From Eubacteriales Family XIII. Incertae Sedis bacterium (lineage in GTDB: Bacteria > Bacillota > Clostridia > Peptostreptococcales > Anaerovoracaceae), in the NCBI GenBank assembly GCA_031289235.1, contig JAITPU010000044.1, positions 1-20,785 of the forward strand: a stretch of DNA of 20,785 nt, written 5' to 3'. Positions 7,624 through 15,088 of this stretch are shown here, piece by piece (the stretch's first letter is position 1; each line of letters begins with the position of its first letter). A program made the position numbers and the translations under genes. Below the pieces are notes generated by a model. It did no database searches, was not told where the DNA came from, and saw nothing but the letters and a program-made list of their open reading frames with translations.

Positions 7624-9285
7624 AACAGTACGAACAGCAATTTTCTCCACCTTGCCTGATATGAGGAAACAGGCGGCCGCAAGCGCGAAACACAGGATCG
7701 CTACGATCAAGATGGATGCGAGCATCGCGTCCCAGTCGGACAAAAATCCGGTTTTATATTCTTCCGGATAATAGTCATACGCCCAGCCGCTTTCATACCA
7801 TTGCAGGAAAACGCGTCCTGCCACGCCGATAGCGCCCAAAATCAGAAACATAACCGACATGTGCCTCACATCGCCTTCCCCCAGCCCGGTAAGCGGGTTT
7901 TGGGGATAAGCCGCGGGATTTTTTCTGGAAAGTCCGCCGTACATCTTCCTCCAGACGACGTACATGACAGGCCCGGAAATAATGCCCGCCATACCGCCGA
8001 TAAAAAAATCCGTGCCGTTGATCATAAAGGAAACGAGCGCGACGCAGATCGGCGCGACGCACAGCAGGCGAAGAAAACCGTAGCCGCCGGGTATCCTGAA
8101 CTTATATTCCTTCTCCGGAATCCTCCTGCGCAGTATCACACAGGAAATATACACCAATATATAGGACGCGACCAACAGGAAAACGTCAACTATGACGACG
8201 GTTTTAAACGCGAAATTGCACAGGATCAGGTTCACCGCGGCGATTGATATCACCGCCGCGTAAGGCACGCCGTATTTTTTATCGACCTTCACCAACACGG
8301 GCGGCGCCAGATTGTCTTCAGCCAGCGCGAAAAAACCTCTGGAACCGGACGCTATATAGGTATTATAGATCGAGCATTGGGCGATCACAGCCACTATTAT
8401 GAAAAACGCTCCCGCGCCATATCCAAGATATGTCGCCGCCACGTCGGCGTATCCGACGGCGTCCGCGCCTTCGCCCCACTCTTCCCACAGCCCCATCGAG
8501 GCAAGTCCTCCCATTGTTGGGAAAATATAGGTGGCTACGATCAGGGGCACGGTGATCAGCGTCGCCTTCGGTATCACCTGCGGGTTTTCCAGCTCTCCGG
8601 CGATGGTGGACATGGACTCATAACCGGAATACATCCACATGCCGACGGATATGCCCGCGCCGATATAAAAAATCCAGTCCACAGACGTTTCCGCAGGTTC
8701 CGGAGTGAAGGGGACAAAAGGATTTTGCCTCCAGTTAAGGAAGCCGATAACCGCGATCATGGCGAAGGCTATTATGACAAACACGGAAAGAATGTTTGTA
8801 ATAGCGCCGACGTCCTTTATTCCTCTCAGGTTGATATACATGAAGATCAAAATCATCGCCGCTTTCAGCGCGAACTCCGCGGCCGGCCCTATGTCCCACT
8901 GCGCGGAGATATAGCCTGCCGCGAGGATAACGTAAAGCGTGTTGTCGATATATATGGAAACCGTCCTCCACCAGCCTGCCTGAAAGCCCCAGAATTCGCC
9001 GAGAGCCTCCTGAACCCATTTGTAGTAGCCTCCCTCCTGCGGCCTTACGGAACCCAGCTCCGACGTGACAAGGCCGAAAGGAAGGCCCCAGATAAAGGGG
9101 AGAACCATGAGAATAACAAGCGTAAGCCCCGGGCCGGATTCCGGAATCATGCTTTCAATGCCATAGGCGCCCGCCGCGACTAACGAAAAAACCATAAACA
9201 CGGCGGTCGATGTACGGATGTTGTGTTTTTTCAGCTTCGCTTTCGCGCCGCCGGCGGCGACCTCCGTTTCCTCAGGGTCAGGCAT
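7615..9285 (-). CDS. APC-superfamily amino acid/polyamine permease
   Basis: A 556-residue multispanning transporter with roughly 12 or more hydrophobic helices. The N-terminal cytoplasmic tail is charged (about 25 residues), followed by TM1 with GAYGIESMIPESGPG, matching the unwound glycine-rich substrate site of APC transporters, and the block SELGSVRPQEGGYYKWVQEA near 75-94, a strong marker of the amino acid/polyamine/LAT-like branch. It probably imports or exchanges an amino acid or polyamine; the substrate cannot be read from the sequence. It is longer than the usual 430-480 residues because of extra C-terminal helices after about residue 450. The ATG at 9285 is preceded by AGAGGT at a rather long 11 bases. 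It lies 120 bases upstream of echA and may be co-transcribed with it. Confidence 0.88.
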   Translation of the reverse strand: MPDPEETEVAAGGAKAKLKKHNIRTSTAVFMVFSLVAAGAYGIESMIPESGPGLTLVILMVLPFIWGLPFGLVTSELGSVRPQEGGYYKWVQEALGEFWGFQAGWWRTVSIYIDNTLYVILAAGYISAQWDIGPAAEFALKAAMILIFMYINLRGIKDVGAITNILSVFVIIAFAMIAVIGFLNWRQNPFVPFTPEPAETSVDWIFYIGAGISVGMWMYSGYESMSTIAGELENPQVIPKATLITVPLIVATYIFPTMGGLASMGLWEEWGEGADAVGYADVAATYLGYGAGAFFIIVAVIAQCSIYNTYIASGSRGFFALAEDNLAPPVLVKVDKKYGVPYAAVISIAAVNLILCNFAFKTVVIVDVFLLVASYILVYISCVILRRRIPEKEYKFRIPGGYGFLRLLCVAPICVALVSFMINGTDFFIGGMAGIISGPVMYVVWRKMYGGLSRKNPAAYPQNPLTGLGEGDVRHMSVMFLILGAIGVAGRVFLQWYESGWAYDYYPEEYKTGFLSDWDAMLASILIVAILCFALAAACFLISGKVEKIAVRTVQR

Positions 9286-9398
9286 ACCGTTAAATTACCT
9301 CTTTCAGCATGAATTCACGCGACTATGTCCACGTCAAGGCGAAAAGGCCGTCACGACTTCAATGTTTAGTTGGCGGCGCAATAATACGATCCGCGGCG

Positions 9399-9436
9399 AA
9401 AAAAGACCGGCGCGCTTCGCGGTATTTATGCGCCGG
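9399..9436 (-). terminator. Intrinsic-terminator-like hairpin with T-tract
   Basis: Minus-strand arms CCGGCGC (9430-9436) and GCGCCGG (9407-9413) form a 7-bp GC-rich stem, followed at once by TCTTTTTT (9399-9406). The loop of 16 bases can itself fold as CGC-GAA-GCG. This is the best intrinsic terminator in the window. It may end the recR operon, but it also sits directly at the predicted start of the downstream promoter's transcript. Confidence 0.65.
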
Positions 9437-9442
9437 AATAAT

Positions 9443-9471
9443 ATTATACTCGACTTCAAAACAAAGGTCAA
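9443..9471 (-). promoter_or_regulatory. Sigma-70-type promoter upstream of the permease gene
   Basis: On the minus strand TTGACC (9466-9471) and TATAAT (9443-9448) are separated by exactly 17 bases. Both boxes are at or near consensus and the surroundings are AT-rich. The predicted start site (about 9436) coincides with the first base of the terminator-like hairpin. Confidence 0.7.
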
Positions 9472-9574
9472 TTTTTTAACAAAAAAGCTGAAAAGCGAAG
9501 CTTGCGCGGGGCTGATGTTCAAGCATCGGCGGAAAGGCTCTGCTTCCTACGGAGGAATATCGCGGGCGGCCGCC

Positions 9575-10183
9575 TTACAGTATTCTGCGCCCTTCCATAG
9601 CTTTGGACAGCGTCACTTCGTCGGTGTATTCCAAATCTCCGCCCACCGGGACGCCGTGCGCGATTCTGGACACCGTTATGCCGGAAGGCTTGATGAGGCG
9701 CGCGGTATACATGGCGGTGGCTTCGCCTTCTATGTTGGGATTTGTGGCGAGGATCACTTCCTTCACATCGTCGTTCCCCTGCAGGCGCAAAATAAGCTGC
9801 TTCAGGTTGATATCCCCGGGGCCTATGCCGTCCATGGGAGAAATCGCCCCGTGCAGCACGTGATAAAGCCCGTGAAATTCCTTCAGCCGTTCGATCGCCG
9901 CGACGTCACGGGGGTTTTCAACGACACAGATCATACTTCTGTCGCGGCCTTCGTCGGAACAGATCCCGCAGGGGTCGGTATCCGTAAGGTTGCCGCATAA
10001 GGAACAGTATTTCATCTCTTCCTTCGCGCGCAGTATAGCCTCCGCGATCGCCCGCGCGTCTCCGTCTTCCATGGAAAGGATATGGAAAGCAAGACGCTGG
10101 GCGCTCTTCCCGCCGATTCCCGGAAGCTTCGAAAGCTCGTCGATTAAATTGGTCAGCGGTTTCGCGTAAGTTCTCGGCGTCAG
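9575..10183 (-). CDS. recR: RecR recombination mediator, probable CTG start
   Basis: RecR loads RecA at gaps together with RecO/RecF. From the CTG at 10183 the product is 202 residues, matching the usual 198-201. Domains in order: a helix-hairpin-helix segment ELSKLPGIGGKSAQRLAFHI (16-35), a zinc finger C60-x2-C63-x8-C72-x2-C75, a Toprim domain beginning RSMICVVENPRDVAAIE with EGEATAMY as a later acidic part, and a C-terminal VPVGGDLEYTDEVTL motif. No ATG, GTG or TTG is available between the ebfC stop and the conserved TYAKPLTNLI. CTG has GGAG six bases upstream. The only in-frame ATG nearby (10264) would add 27 residues unlike RecR and overlap ebfC by about 50 bases. Identity is certain; the start is inferred. 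Confidence 0.93.
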   Translation of the reverse strand: MTPRTYAKPLTNLIDELSKLPGIGGKSAQRLAFHILSMEDGDARAIAEAILRAKEEMKYCSLCGNLTDTDPCGICSDEGRDRSMICVVENPRDVAAIERLKEFHGLYHVLHGAISPMDGIGPGDINLKQLILRLQGNDDVKEVILATNPNIEGEATAMYTARLIKPSGITVSRIAHGVPVGGDLEYTDEVTLSKAMEGRRIL

Positions 10184-10193
10184 CGTTTGCTCC
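10181..10193 (-). promoter_or_regulatory. Ribosome binding site supporting the CTG start of recR
   Basis: On the minus strand GGAG, then CAAACG, then CTG: a six-base spacer. No other start codon with a plausible ribosome binding site exists near the conserved N-terminus of RecR. Confidence 0.55.
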
Positions 10194-10211
10194 GACGCGG
10201 CGCGGCGCCGG

Positions 10212-10565
10212 TCAAAACATGCCCGGCAGCGCAGGCAACCCGTCCGTGAGCCGGGCCATCTCACTCTTTGAAATTTCCTCTATCTGGCGCAGTCCCTCGT
10301 TCACCGCGACGAGGATCATATCCTGCAATGTTTCCACGTCGTCCAACGCGTCGGGATCAATCACGACGGAAACTAATTCTTTTTTCCCGTTTATCCTCAC
10401 CTTGACAGCATTACCGCCGGCGGTGGCCTCGACCTCTTTCAGGTCGATTTCTTCCTGAGCCTCATCCATTTTTTGCCGGAGTGCCTGGATCTGCCGGAGC
10501 TGTTTTTGCCCGTCCTGCGCCTTGCCTCCGCCGGGCTTTTTGCCGGCCTTCATTCCTTTCCCCAT
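10212..10565 (-). CDS. ebfC: YbaB/EbfC-family nucleoid-associated DNA-binding protein
   Basis: A 117-residue protein of the YbaB/EbfC family, small dimeric DNA-binding proteins typically encoded between dnaX and recR. Visible: a Gly/Lys-rich N-terminus (1-20), a long amphipathic helix with QKQLRQIQALRQKMDEAQEE, the beta-sheet core with EVEATAGGNAVKVRINGKKE, and a C-terminal helix with LQDMILVAVNEGLRQIEE. The Met/Gly/Leu-rich tail GLPALPGMF is a family hallmark. AGGAG lies six bases before the ATG. It starts 11 bases after dnaX, so it is in the same operon. The exact role (nucleoid structure or repair) is not established for most members. Confidence 0.93.
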   Translation of the reverse strand: MGKGMKAGKKPGGGKAQDGQKQLRQIQALRQKMDEAQEEIDLKEVEATAGGNAVKVRINGKKELVSVVIDPDALDDVETLQDMILVAVNEGLRQIEEISKSEMARLTDGLPALPGMF

Positions 10566-10576
10566 TTTCTCTCCTA

Positions 10577-11689
10577 TTATGTTTTCATGTCCGAAACTGT
10601 TTCCGCTGCTCCGTTTTCAGCCATGCGGATCACCGCCAGTTCCAATAAAATGCGCGGGTGCGAAGACCATCTGGCGTCGTTAAGCGTTTTCGCCAAGGCG
10701 AATATGCTTCCGTTGATAAATGGGAGCGGAAGCCTGCCGCTCTGTTTCCGCAGCAGATCTATATTTTCAACAGACATGTTCAGGATATCTTCCGGCCGTT
10801 TGACATATTTTAACAGCATAAGGTTGCGGAAGTGTTCGATCCAGTCCCGCGTCAACTGCCTTTCGTCCTTCCCCTCGGCAAGCATCCTGTCGAGAAACAC
10901 AAGCGCCTCCGCCGTCCGGCCTTCGCGGGCAAGATCGGTGAATTCCACGAGCAGCGTCTCGCCCGGGCTTCCCAAAAGCTCCAGCGCGGTGTCCCGCGTT
11001 ATCCGGCCGCCGCCCGCCGCGACGCACTGGTCAAGCAGGCTCAGGGCGTCCCTGACAGACCCGTCGGCGTTGGACGCCAACAGCGCCAAAGCTTCTTCCG
11101 AGATCTCCGCGTCTAATTCCGCGCATATATCTCTCATGCCCCGGCGGATCTTATCGGCCGGCACGCGTTTGAAATCCAAACGCAGGCATCTGGATAAAAC
11201 TGTCGCCGGGAGCTTTTGCGGTTCGGTAGTGGCAAGCGCGAACACGACATTGTCCGGCGGTTCCTCCAGAGTTTTCAGCAGCGCGTTGAACGCGCCTGTC
11301 GAAAGCATGTGTACCTCGTCTACGATGTACACCTTGCAACGGCCCGAGGCCGGCGGGTATTTTACGCTCTCCTTGAGTTCCCGTATGTTGTCGACGCCGT
11401 TATTGGACGCGGCGTCTATTTCCACGACATCCACAAACGTCCCTTTGCGGATCTCAAGACAATTTTCACAGACGCCGCAGGGCCGTTCCCCTTCGCTCAG
11501 ACAGTTCACGCCCTTTGCCAGCAGCCTCGCCATGGTGGTCTTCCCCGTGCCTCTGGTCCCGCAAAAAAGATAGGCGTGACCCACTTCTCCCCGGCGGATC
11601 TGATTTGTTAATATTTTAACAATATGCTCCTGACCGAGCACGCTGCTAAAAGTCTCCGGCCGAAAACGCCGGTATAACGCCGTATACAT
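10577..11689 (-). CDS. dnaX: DnaX, DNA polymerase III clamp-loader subunit (short, gamma-like)
   Basis: The AAA+ ATPase of the DNA polymerase III clamp loader. From the ATG at 11689 the product is 370 residues. Seen: N-terminal MYTALYRRFRPETFSSVLGQ, Walker A GTRGTGKT (44-51), the DnaX zinc ligands C63, C71, C74, C77, Walker B VDEVHML and the sensor segment TTEPQKLPATVLSRC. Family domains I-III are complete, but there is no tau-type C-terminal extension for contacting the polymerase and helicase; most DnaX proteins are 450-650 residues. No A-rich slippery site is seen near the end, so this looks like a naturally short form. The frame is open upstream to 11785, but that part lies in the SRP RNA gene. 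It follows ffs by about 60 bases. Confidence 0.94.
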   Translation of the reverse strand: MYTALYRRFRPETFSSVLGQEHIVKILTNQIRRGEVGHAYLFCGTRGTGKTTMARLLAKGVNCLSEGERPCGVCENCLEIRKGTFVDVVEIDAASNNGVDNIRELKESVKYPPASGRCKVYIVDEVHMLSTGAFNALLKTLEEPPDNVVFALATTEPQKLPATVLSRCLRLDFKRVPADKIRRGMRDICAELDAEISEEALALLASNADGSVRDALSLLDQCVAAGGGRITRDTALELLGSPGETLLVEFTDLAREGRTAEALVFLDRMLAEGKDERQLTRDWIEHFRNLMLLKYVKRPEDILNMSVENIDLLRKQSGRLPLPFINGSIFALAKTLNDARWSSHPRILLELAVIRMAENGAAETVSDMKT

Positions 11690-11732
11690 CTCTATTTCCC
11701 CGTTTATTTTCAGACGGCGGGCCAAAGATATG

Positions 11733-11891
11733 AAAATTGCCTTTTGAGAGCTTCGCAGGCGGGAGAAGGCTTGTCTGCGGCACATGTGAATACCCGCTTA
11801 TCGCTGCTTCCTTCCGGACCTGACGAGGTTCGCGGTTTCTCATTGCGCAGGACCCAAACCACGCCTGACGAAGCCGTCAAAAGGCAATTTT
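11733..11891 (-). repeat. Perfect 15-bp inverted repeat bracketing the SRP RNA gene
   Basis: AAAATTGCCTTTTGA-type arms at 11733-11747 and 11877-11891 are exact reverse complements. They flank the terminal stem of the SRP RNA, separated from it by only a few bases, so the precursor RNA could fold into one long extended duplex. This suggests a double-strand-specific processing site (RNase III type); it could also slow transcription into dnaX. Confidence 0.75.
11750..11875 (-). ncRNA. ffs: Signal recognition particle RNA (small bacterial 4.5S-like type)
   Basis: The minus strand carries the near-invariant SRP domain IV core GTCAGGTCCGGAAGGAAG then CAGC (11803-11824), with the GGAA tetraloop and the asymmetric loop that bind Ffh. 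The ends pair: GCTTCG-T-CAGGCG at the 5' side with CGCCTGCGAAGC at the 3' side, leaving one bulged T. The predicted mature RNA is about 126 nt, a single long hairpin without an obvious Alu domain, so it is the short type. Ends are estimated from pairing. It lies immediately upstream of dnaX, a common bacterial order, and has its own promoter at 11970-11998. Confidence 0.92.
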
Positions 11892-11922
11892 ACCCGTTTC
11901 AACGGTTTGAACATCAAAATTC

Positions 11923-11939
11923 AGGCCGGTTTCCGGCCT
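11923..11939 (-). terminator. Hairpin in the ffs leader (terminator-like)
   Basis: AGGCCGG-AAA-CCGGCCT, a perfect 7-bp stem with a three-base loop, followed by GAATTTTGA. The outer bases TCAAA and TTTGA can lengthen it. It lies downstream of the ffs promoter and upstream of the SRP RNA, so it is in the primary transcript. The T-run is short; it could catch read-through from glnS or act in 5' processing. Confidence 0.45.
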
Positions 11940-11969
11940 CTTTGACATCAGAACCATTTCCGCTCTTTA

Positions 11970-11998
11970 ATTATAGAAAACTTTTTACGCAAAGTCAA
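11970..11998 (-). promoter_or_regulatory. Strong sigma-70-type promoter for ffs-dnaX-ebfC-recR
   Basis: On the minus strand TTGACT (11993-11998) and a perfect TATAAT (11970-11975) are separated by 17 bases, with an A/T-rich spacer. It is 95 bases upstream of the SRP RNA 5' end. A strong constitutive promoter fits an abundant essential RNA; dnaX, ebfC and recR probably depend on it too. Confidence 0.8.
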
Positions 11999-12088
11999 CC
12001 GCCCGCCTTTCAGATCAAGCACCGGCATGGGGGCCTTTGCTCTCTCCGGAACCGCGCCGACGCGCTTCATACGGATGCCGCCCTTAAA

Positions 12089-13771
12089 TCAGACAGTGAC
12101 TTTTTTCCAGGAACTTTTCAGGCCGACTATGAGGTTGAACACCTTTTCGGAATCCGTCGTTTCGTCAGCCATGTAGTAACCGTGACGGAAAAACTGATAG
12201 CGTTCCCCGGGCTTTGCGTCCGTTATGGAAGACTCGGCAAACGCTTCGATTTCGCGCAGTGAATCGGGATTCAATGCGGATTCGCTGGATTCGCCTTCCA
12301 GCATCAGGTAATCGTATTTCCGGACTTTTATACGCATGGCGGTCTTAGCGTCAACCCAGTGAATTGTCCCTTTCACCTTGCGCTGTTCGTTGCCGCCGCC
12401 GCTCTTTGTCGCGGGGTCGTAAGTACACCTGAGTTCGCTTATGTTGCCCGCGCTGTCTTTGACCACATCCTCACATTTGATGAAATACGCGCCTTTGAGC
12501 CGCACTTCGTTTCCCGGAAACAGCCTGAAATATTTCTTAACCGGCTTTTCCATGAAATCGTCCCCGTCTATATAAAGCTCTCCCGAAAACCGCGCGGAGC
12601 GTGTGCCGAGAGATGGATTTTCCCCGTTGTTTTCCAGCCTGAGCGTTTCCGCTCCGCCTTCCGGATAGTTCGTAATAACCACCCTGACAGGATTTTCCAC
12701 CACGTTGCGGCTCTCCACCCTGCGCCGCAGGTCTTCCCGGACGCAGTGCTCCAGCAGCGCGATATCAACCGTGCTGTTTGCTTTTGCGACGCCGATGCGC
12801 TCGCAGAAATCCCTGATGGCTTCGGGGGTAATCCCTCTGCGGCGCAGTCCCGCCACAGTAGGCATACGGGGATCGTCCCAGCCTTCCACATCTCCGTTGT
12901 CCACAAGCTCTTTAAGGCTGCGTTTGCTCATGACCGTGTTCGTCAGGTTCAGCCGCGCAAACTCAATCTGCCGCGGAGGAAGAGGCCATTCCAACTCCGC
13001 GAGAACCCAGTCGTAAAGAGGCCTGTGGTCCTCAAATTCCAAAGTGCAGATGGAATGTGTGATCCCTTCTATCGCGTCTTCAATGGGATGGGCGTAATCG
13101 TACATCGGATATACGCGCCATTTGTCCCCCGTATTGTGGTGCTCCGCACGGGCGATTCGATAAAGCACCGGGTCGCGCATATTGATGTTGGGCGAGGCCA
13201 TGTCTATCTTCGCGCGCAGCACTTTTTCACCGTCCGCGTACTTGCCTTCCTTCATCCCCTCAAAGAGGCTCAGATTTTCCTCAACGCTTCTGCCTCTGAA
13301 CGGACTCTCCCGCCCCGGTTCCGTGAGCGTCCCCCTGTATTGCCGGATCTCTTCCGCGGAAAGATCGTCCACAAAAGCCCTGCCCTTTTTTATCAGGATC
13401 AGCGCGCATTCGTACATTCTGTCGAAATAATCGGAAGCGAAAAACAATCCGTCCCATTTGAAACCGAGCCATCGGACATCGGCTTTTATGGACTCCACGT
13501 ATTCCGTATCTTCTTTTACCGGGTTCGTATCATCAAAACGCAGGTTGCATTTCCCGGAATATTTTTCCGCCGTGGTAAAATTCAGATAAATGGATTTCGC
13601 GTGTCCTATATGCAGATAGCCGTTAGGTTCCGGAGGGAAACGCGTATAAACCGGCCGGCCTTCGTACCTGTTTTCCCTCAGGTCCCGGTCTATTATATTG
13701 TGGATAAAATTCGACGCGGGCCTTTCCAGGTTTCCCGCGCCGTTCGCGTCTCCGCTTTTAATTTCCGCCAT
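12089..13771 (-). CDS. glnS: Glutaminyl-tRNA synthetase
   Basis: A 560-residue class I synthetase that attaches glutamine to tRNA(Gln) in the cytoplasm. The N-terminal SNFIHNIIDRDL and FPPEPNGYLHIGHAKS (HIGH at 54-57), the LRFDDTNPVKED block (77-88) and the MSKR signature (281-284, in NTVMSKRSL) are diagnostic of GlnRS, and distinguish it from GluRS. The C-terminal beta-barrel anticodon-binding domain is present (for example KGTIHWVDAKTA), and the length fits the bacterial enzyme. GAGGAG precedes the ATG at the right distance. It follows the thiolase gene by 51 bases and is probably co-transcribed. Bacteria with GlnRS may also keep GatCAB; that cannot be judged here. Confidence 0.96.
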   Translation of the reverse strand: MAEIKSGDANGAGNLERPASNFIHNIIDRDLRENRYEGRPVYTRFPPEPNGYLHIGHAKSIYLNFTTAEKYSGKCNLRFDDTNPVKEDTEYVESIKADVRWLGFKWDGLFFASDYFDRMYECALILIKKGRAFVDDLSAEEIRQYRGTLTEPGRESPFRGRSVEENLSLFEGMKEGKYADGEKVLRAKIDMASPNINMRDPVLYRIARAEHHNTGDKWRVYPMYDYAHPIEDAIEGITHSICTLEFEDHRPLYDWVLAELEWPLPPRQIEFARLNLTNTVMSKRSLKELVDNGDVEGWDDPRMPTVAGLRRRGITPEAIRDFCERIGVAKANSTVDIALLEHCVREDLRRRVESRNVVENPVRVVITNYPEGGAETLRLENNGENPSLGTRSARFSGELYIDGDDFMEKPVKKYFRLFPGNEVRLKGAYFIKCEDVVKDSAGNISELRCTYDPATKSGGGNEQRKVKGTIHWVDAKTAMRIKVRKYDYLMLEGESSESALNPDSLREIEAFAESSITDAKPGERYQFFRHGYYMADETTDSEKVFNLIVGLKSSWKKVTV

Positions 13772-13822
13772 GGAAATCTCCTCGAACCGGGGTTTTCAGG
13801 CATTGGGCGCATGAAAGGATTT

Positions 13823-15001
13823 TTATATTTCTACGATCAGCGCCGCGCCCTGCCCGCCGCCTATGCACAGGGTGGCAAGACCGTATTTTGCCTTCCGTCT
13901 CCGCATCTCGTAAATCAAGGTGACTAAAATTCTCGCGCCTGAAGCCCCTATCGGATGGCCGAGGGCAATGGCTCCGCCGTTGACATTCAGCTTTTCGGCG
14001 TCGAATCCCAGCTCTTTTCCAACCGCGACGCTCTGCGCCGCGAAAGCTTCGTTCGCTTCGATCAGATCCAGATCCTTTACGGTGAGTCCGGCTTTTTCCA
14101 AGGCTTTTTTCGTCGCGGGTACAGGGCCGATGCCCATAATCTTAGGATCGACGCCCGCCGAAGCGTAACTTTTAATCGAAGCGAGAGGCTTGATTCCGAG
14201 AGCGGCCGCCTTCTCACCTGACATGAGCACGACGGCGGCGGCACTGTCGTTGATCCCGGAGGAATTAGCCGCCGTTACGACGCCGTCCTTTTTAAAGGCG
14301 GGCCTCAGTTTCCCTATGCCCTCCACGGTGGTTCCCTTCCTCGGATATTCGTCAGTATCGAACACTATCGGCGCGCCCTTTTTCTGAGGGATCTCCACGG
14401 GAACGATTTCATCCTTGAACCTCCCGGCCTCAATCGCGGCGACAGCCTTTTCCTGCGATCTCACAGAGAACGCGTCCAATTCTTCCCGCGTGAGCTTCCA
14501 CTGTTCGCAGATGTTTTCCGCGGTAATGCCCATATGCAACTCATCAAAAGCGTCGCTCAGGCCGTCGCGGAGCATGATATCCTGGATTTTGGCGTCGCCC
14601 ATCCTCGCTCCCCAGCGCATAGTCGGCGCGATGTATCCCGAAAGGCTCATGTTTTCCGTACCGCCGGCGACGACGATATCCGCGTCCCCCGCTTTTATGA
14701 TCTGCGCCGCCAGGCTTACGCTGCGAAGTCCGGACCCGCACACCTTATTGACGGTCAGCGAAGGGACTTCCACCGGGATTCCCGCCTTCACGGCAACCTG
14801 TCTCGCTACATTCTGCCCTAAGCCGCCCTGCAGCACGTTCCCGAAGATCAGTTCATCGACGGCCGCGGGATCAACGCCGGCCCGCTTGAGCGCCTCTTTC
14901 ACGGCGACAGCGCCGAGGGCGACAGCGGCTGTTCCTTTCAAGGCGCCTCCAAAACTGCCGATGGGGGTTCTGACCGCCGCGGCTATTATCACATCTTTCA
15001 T
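13823..15001 (-). CDS. Acetyl-CoA C-acetyltransferase (thiolase II)
   Basis: A 392-residue degradative/biosynthetic thiolase, probably condensing two acetyl-CoA to acetoacetyl-CoA (or the reverse) in butyrate, ketone or amino-acid fermentation. Catalytic residues visible: the nucleophile Cys88 in NKVCGSGLRS, His349 in GHPIGASGAR and Cys379 in CIGGGQG. NEAFAAQ is also present. The length matches the 390-395 residues of the tetrameric acetyl-CoA acetyltransferase group better than the longer 3-ketoacyl-CoA thiolases. AAAGGAGG lies shortly before the ATG. No other butyrate-pathway gene is adjacent; its downstream partner is glnS. Symbols such as atoB, phaA or thlA are possible, but the chain-length preference cannot be read. 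Confidence 0.93.
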   Translation of the reverse strand: MKDVIIAAAVRTPIGSFGGALKGTAAVALGAVAVKEALKRAGVDPAAVDELIFGNVLQGGLGQNVARQVAVKAGIPVEVPSLTVNKVCGSGLRSVSLAAQIIKAGDADIVVAGGTENMSLSGYIAPTMRWGARMGDAKIQDIMLRDGLSDAFDELHMGITAENICEQWKLTREELDAFSVRSQEKAVAAIEAGRFKDEIVPVEIPQKKGAPIVFDTDEYPRKGTTVEGIGKLRPAFKKDGVVTAANSSGINDSAAAVVLMSGEKAAALGIKPLASIKSYASAGVDPKIMGIGPVPATKKALEKAGLTVKDLDLIEANEAFAAQSVAVGKELGFDAEKLNVNGGAIALGHPIGASGARILVTLIYEMRRRKAKYGLATLCIGGGQGAALIVEI

Positions 15002-15060
15002 ATTTCCCTCCTTTTTCGTTAATCCTGTCCTCTTAAGCGACTATTTCAACTGTCAAAATA

Positions 15061-15088
15061 ATCATAACATACTATTTTTAAAACGCAA
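15061..15088 (-). promoter_or_regulatory. Candidate promoter of the thiolase gene
   Basis: On the minus strand TTGCGT (15083-15088) and TATGAT (15061-15066) have a 16-base spacer. The match is moderate. The predicted transcript starts about 50 bases before the thiolase ATG. Confidence 0.45.

Larger units (their letters stand above)
9286..9574 (-). other. Non-coding interval between recR and the permease gene
   Basis: No convincing gene on either strand. On the minus strand it holds, in order after the recR stop, a small hairpin TTCCT/AGGAA, a weak AAGCT/AGCTT hairpin followed by a T-run (9479-9501), a consensus promoter (9443-9471), a strong hairpin with a T-run (9399-9436) and a leader of about 110 bases to the permease start. 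Confidence 0.6.

Noticed and set aside
10183..10264. RecR start at the ATG at 10264
   Set aside because: It would overlap ebfC by about 50 bases and add 27 Cys/Arg-rich residues not seen in RecR. CTG with GGAG fits length and spacing better, though this cannot be proved from sequence.
12359..13927. A 522-codon open frame on the plus strand
   Set aside because: It lies antisense to glnS, whose motifs are unmistakable. Its product is Arg/Phe/Pro rich with no recognisable family, as expected of a shadow frame in GC-rich DNA.
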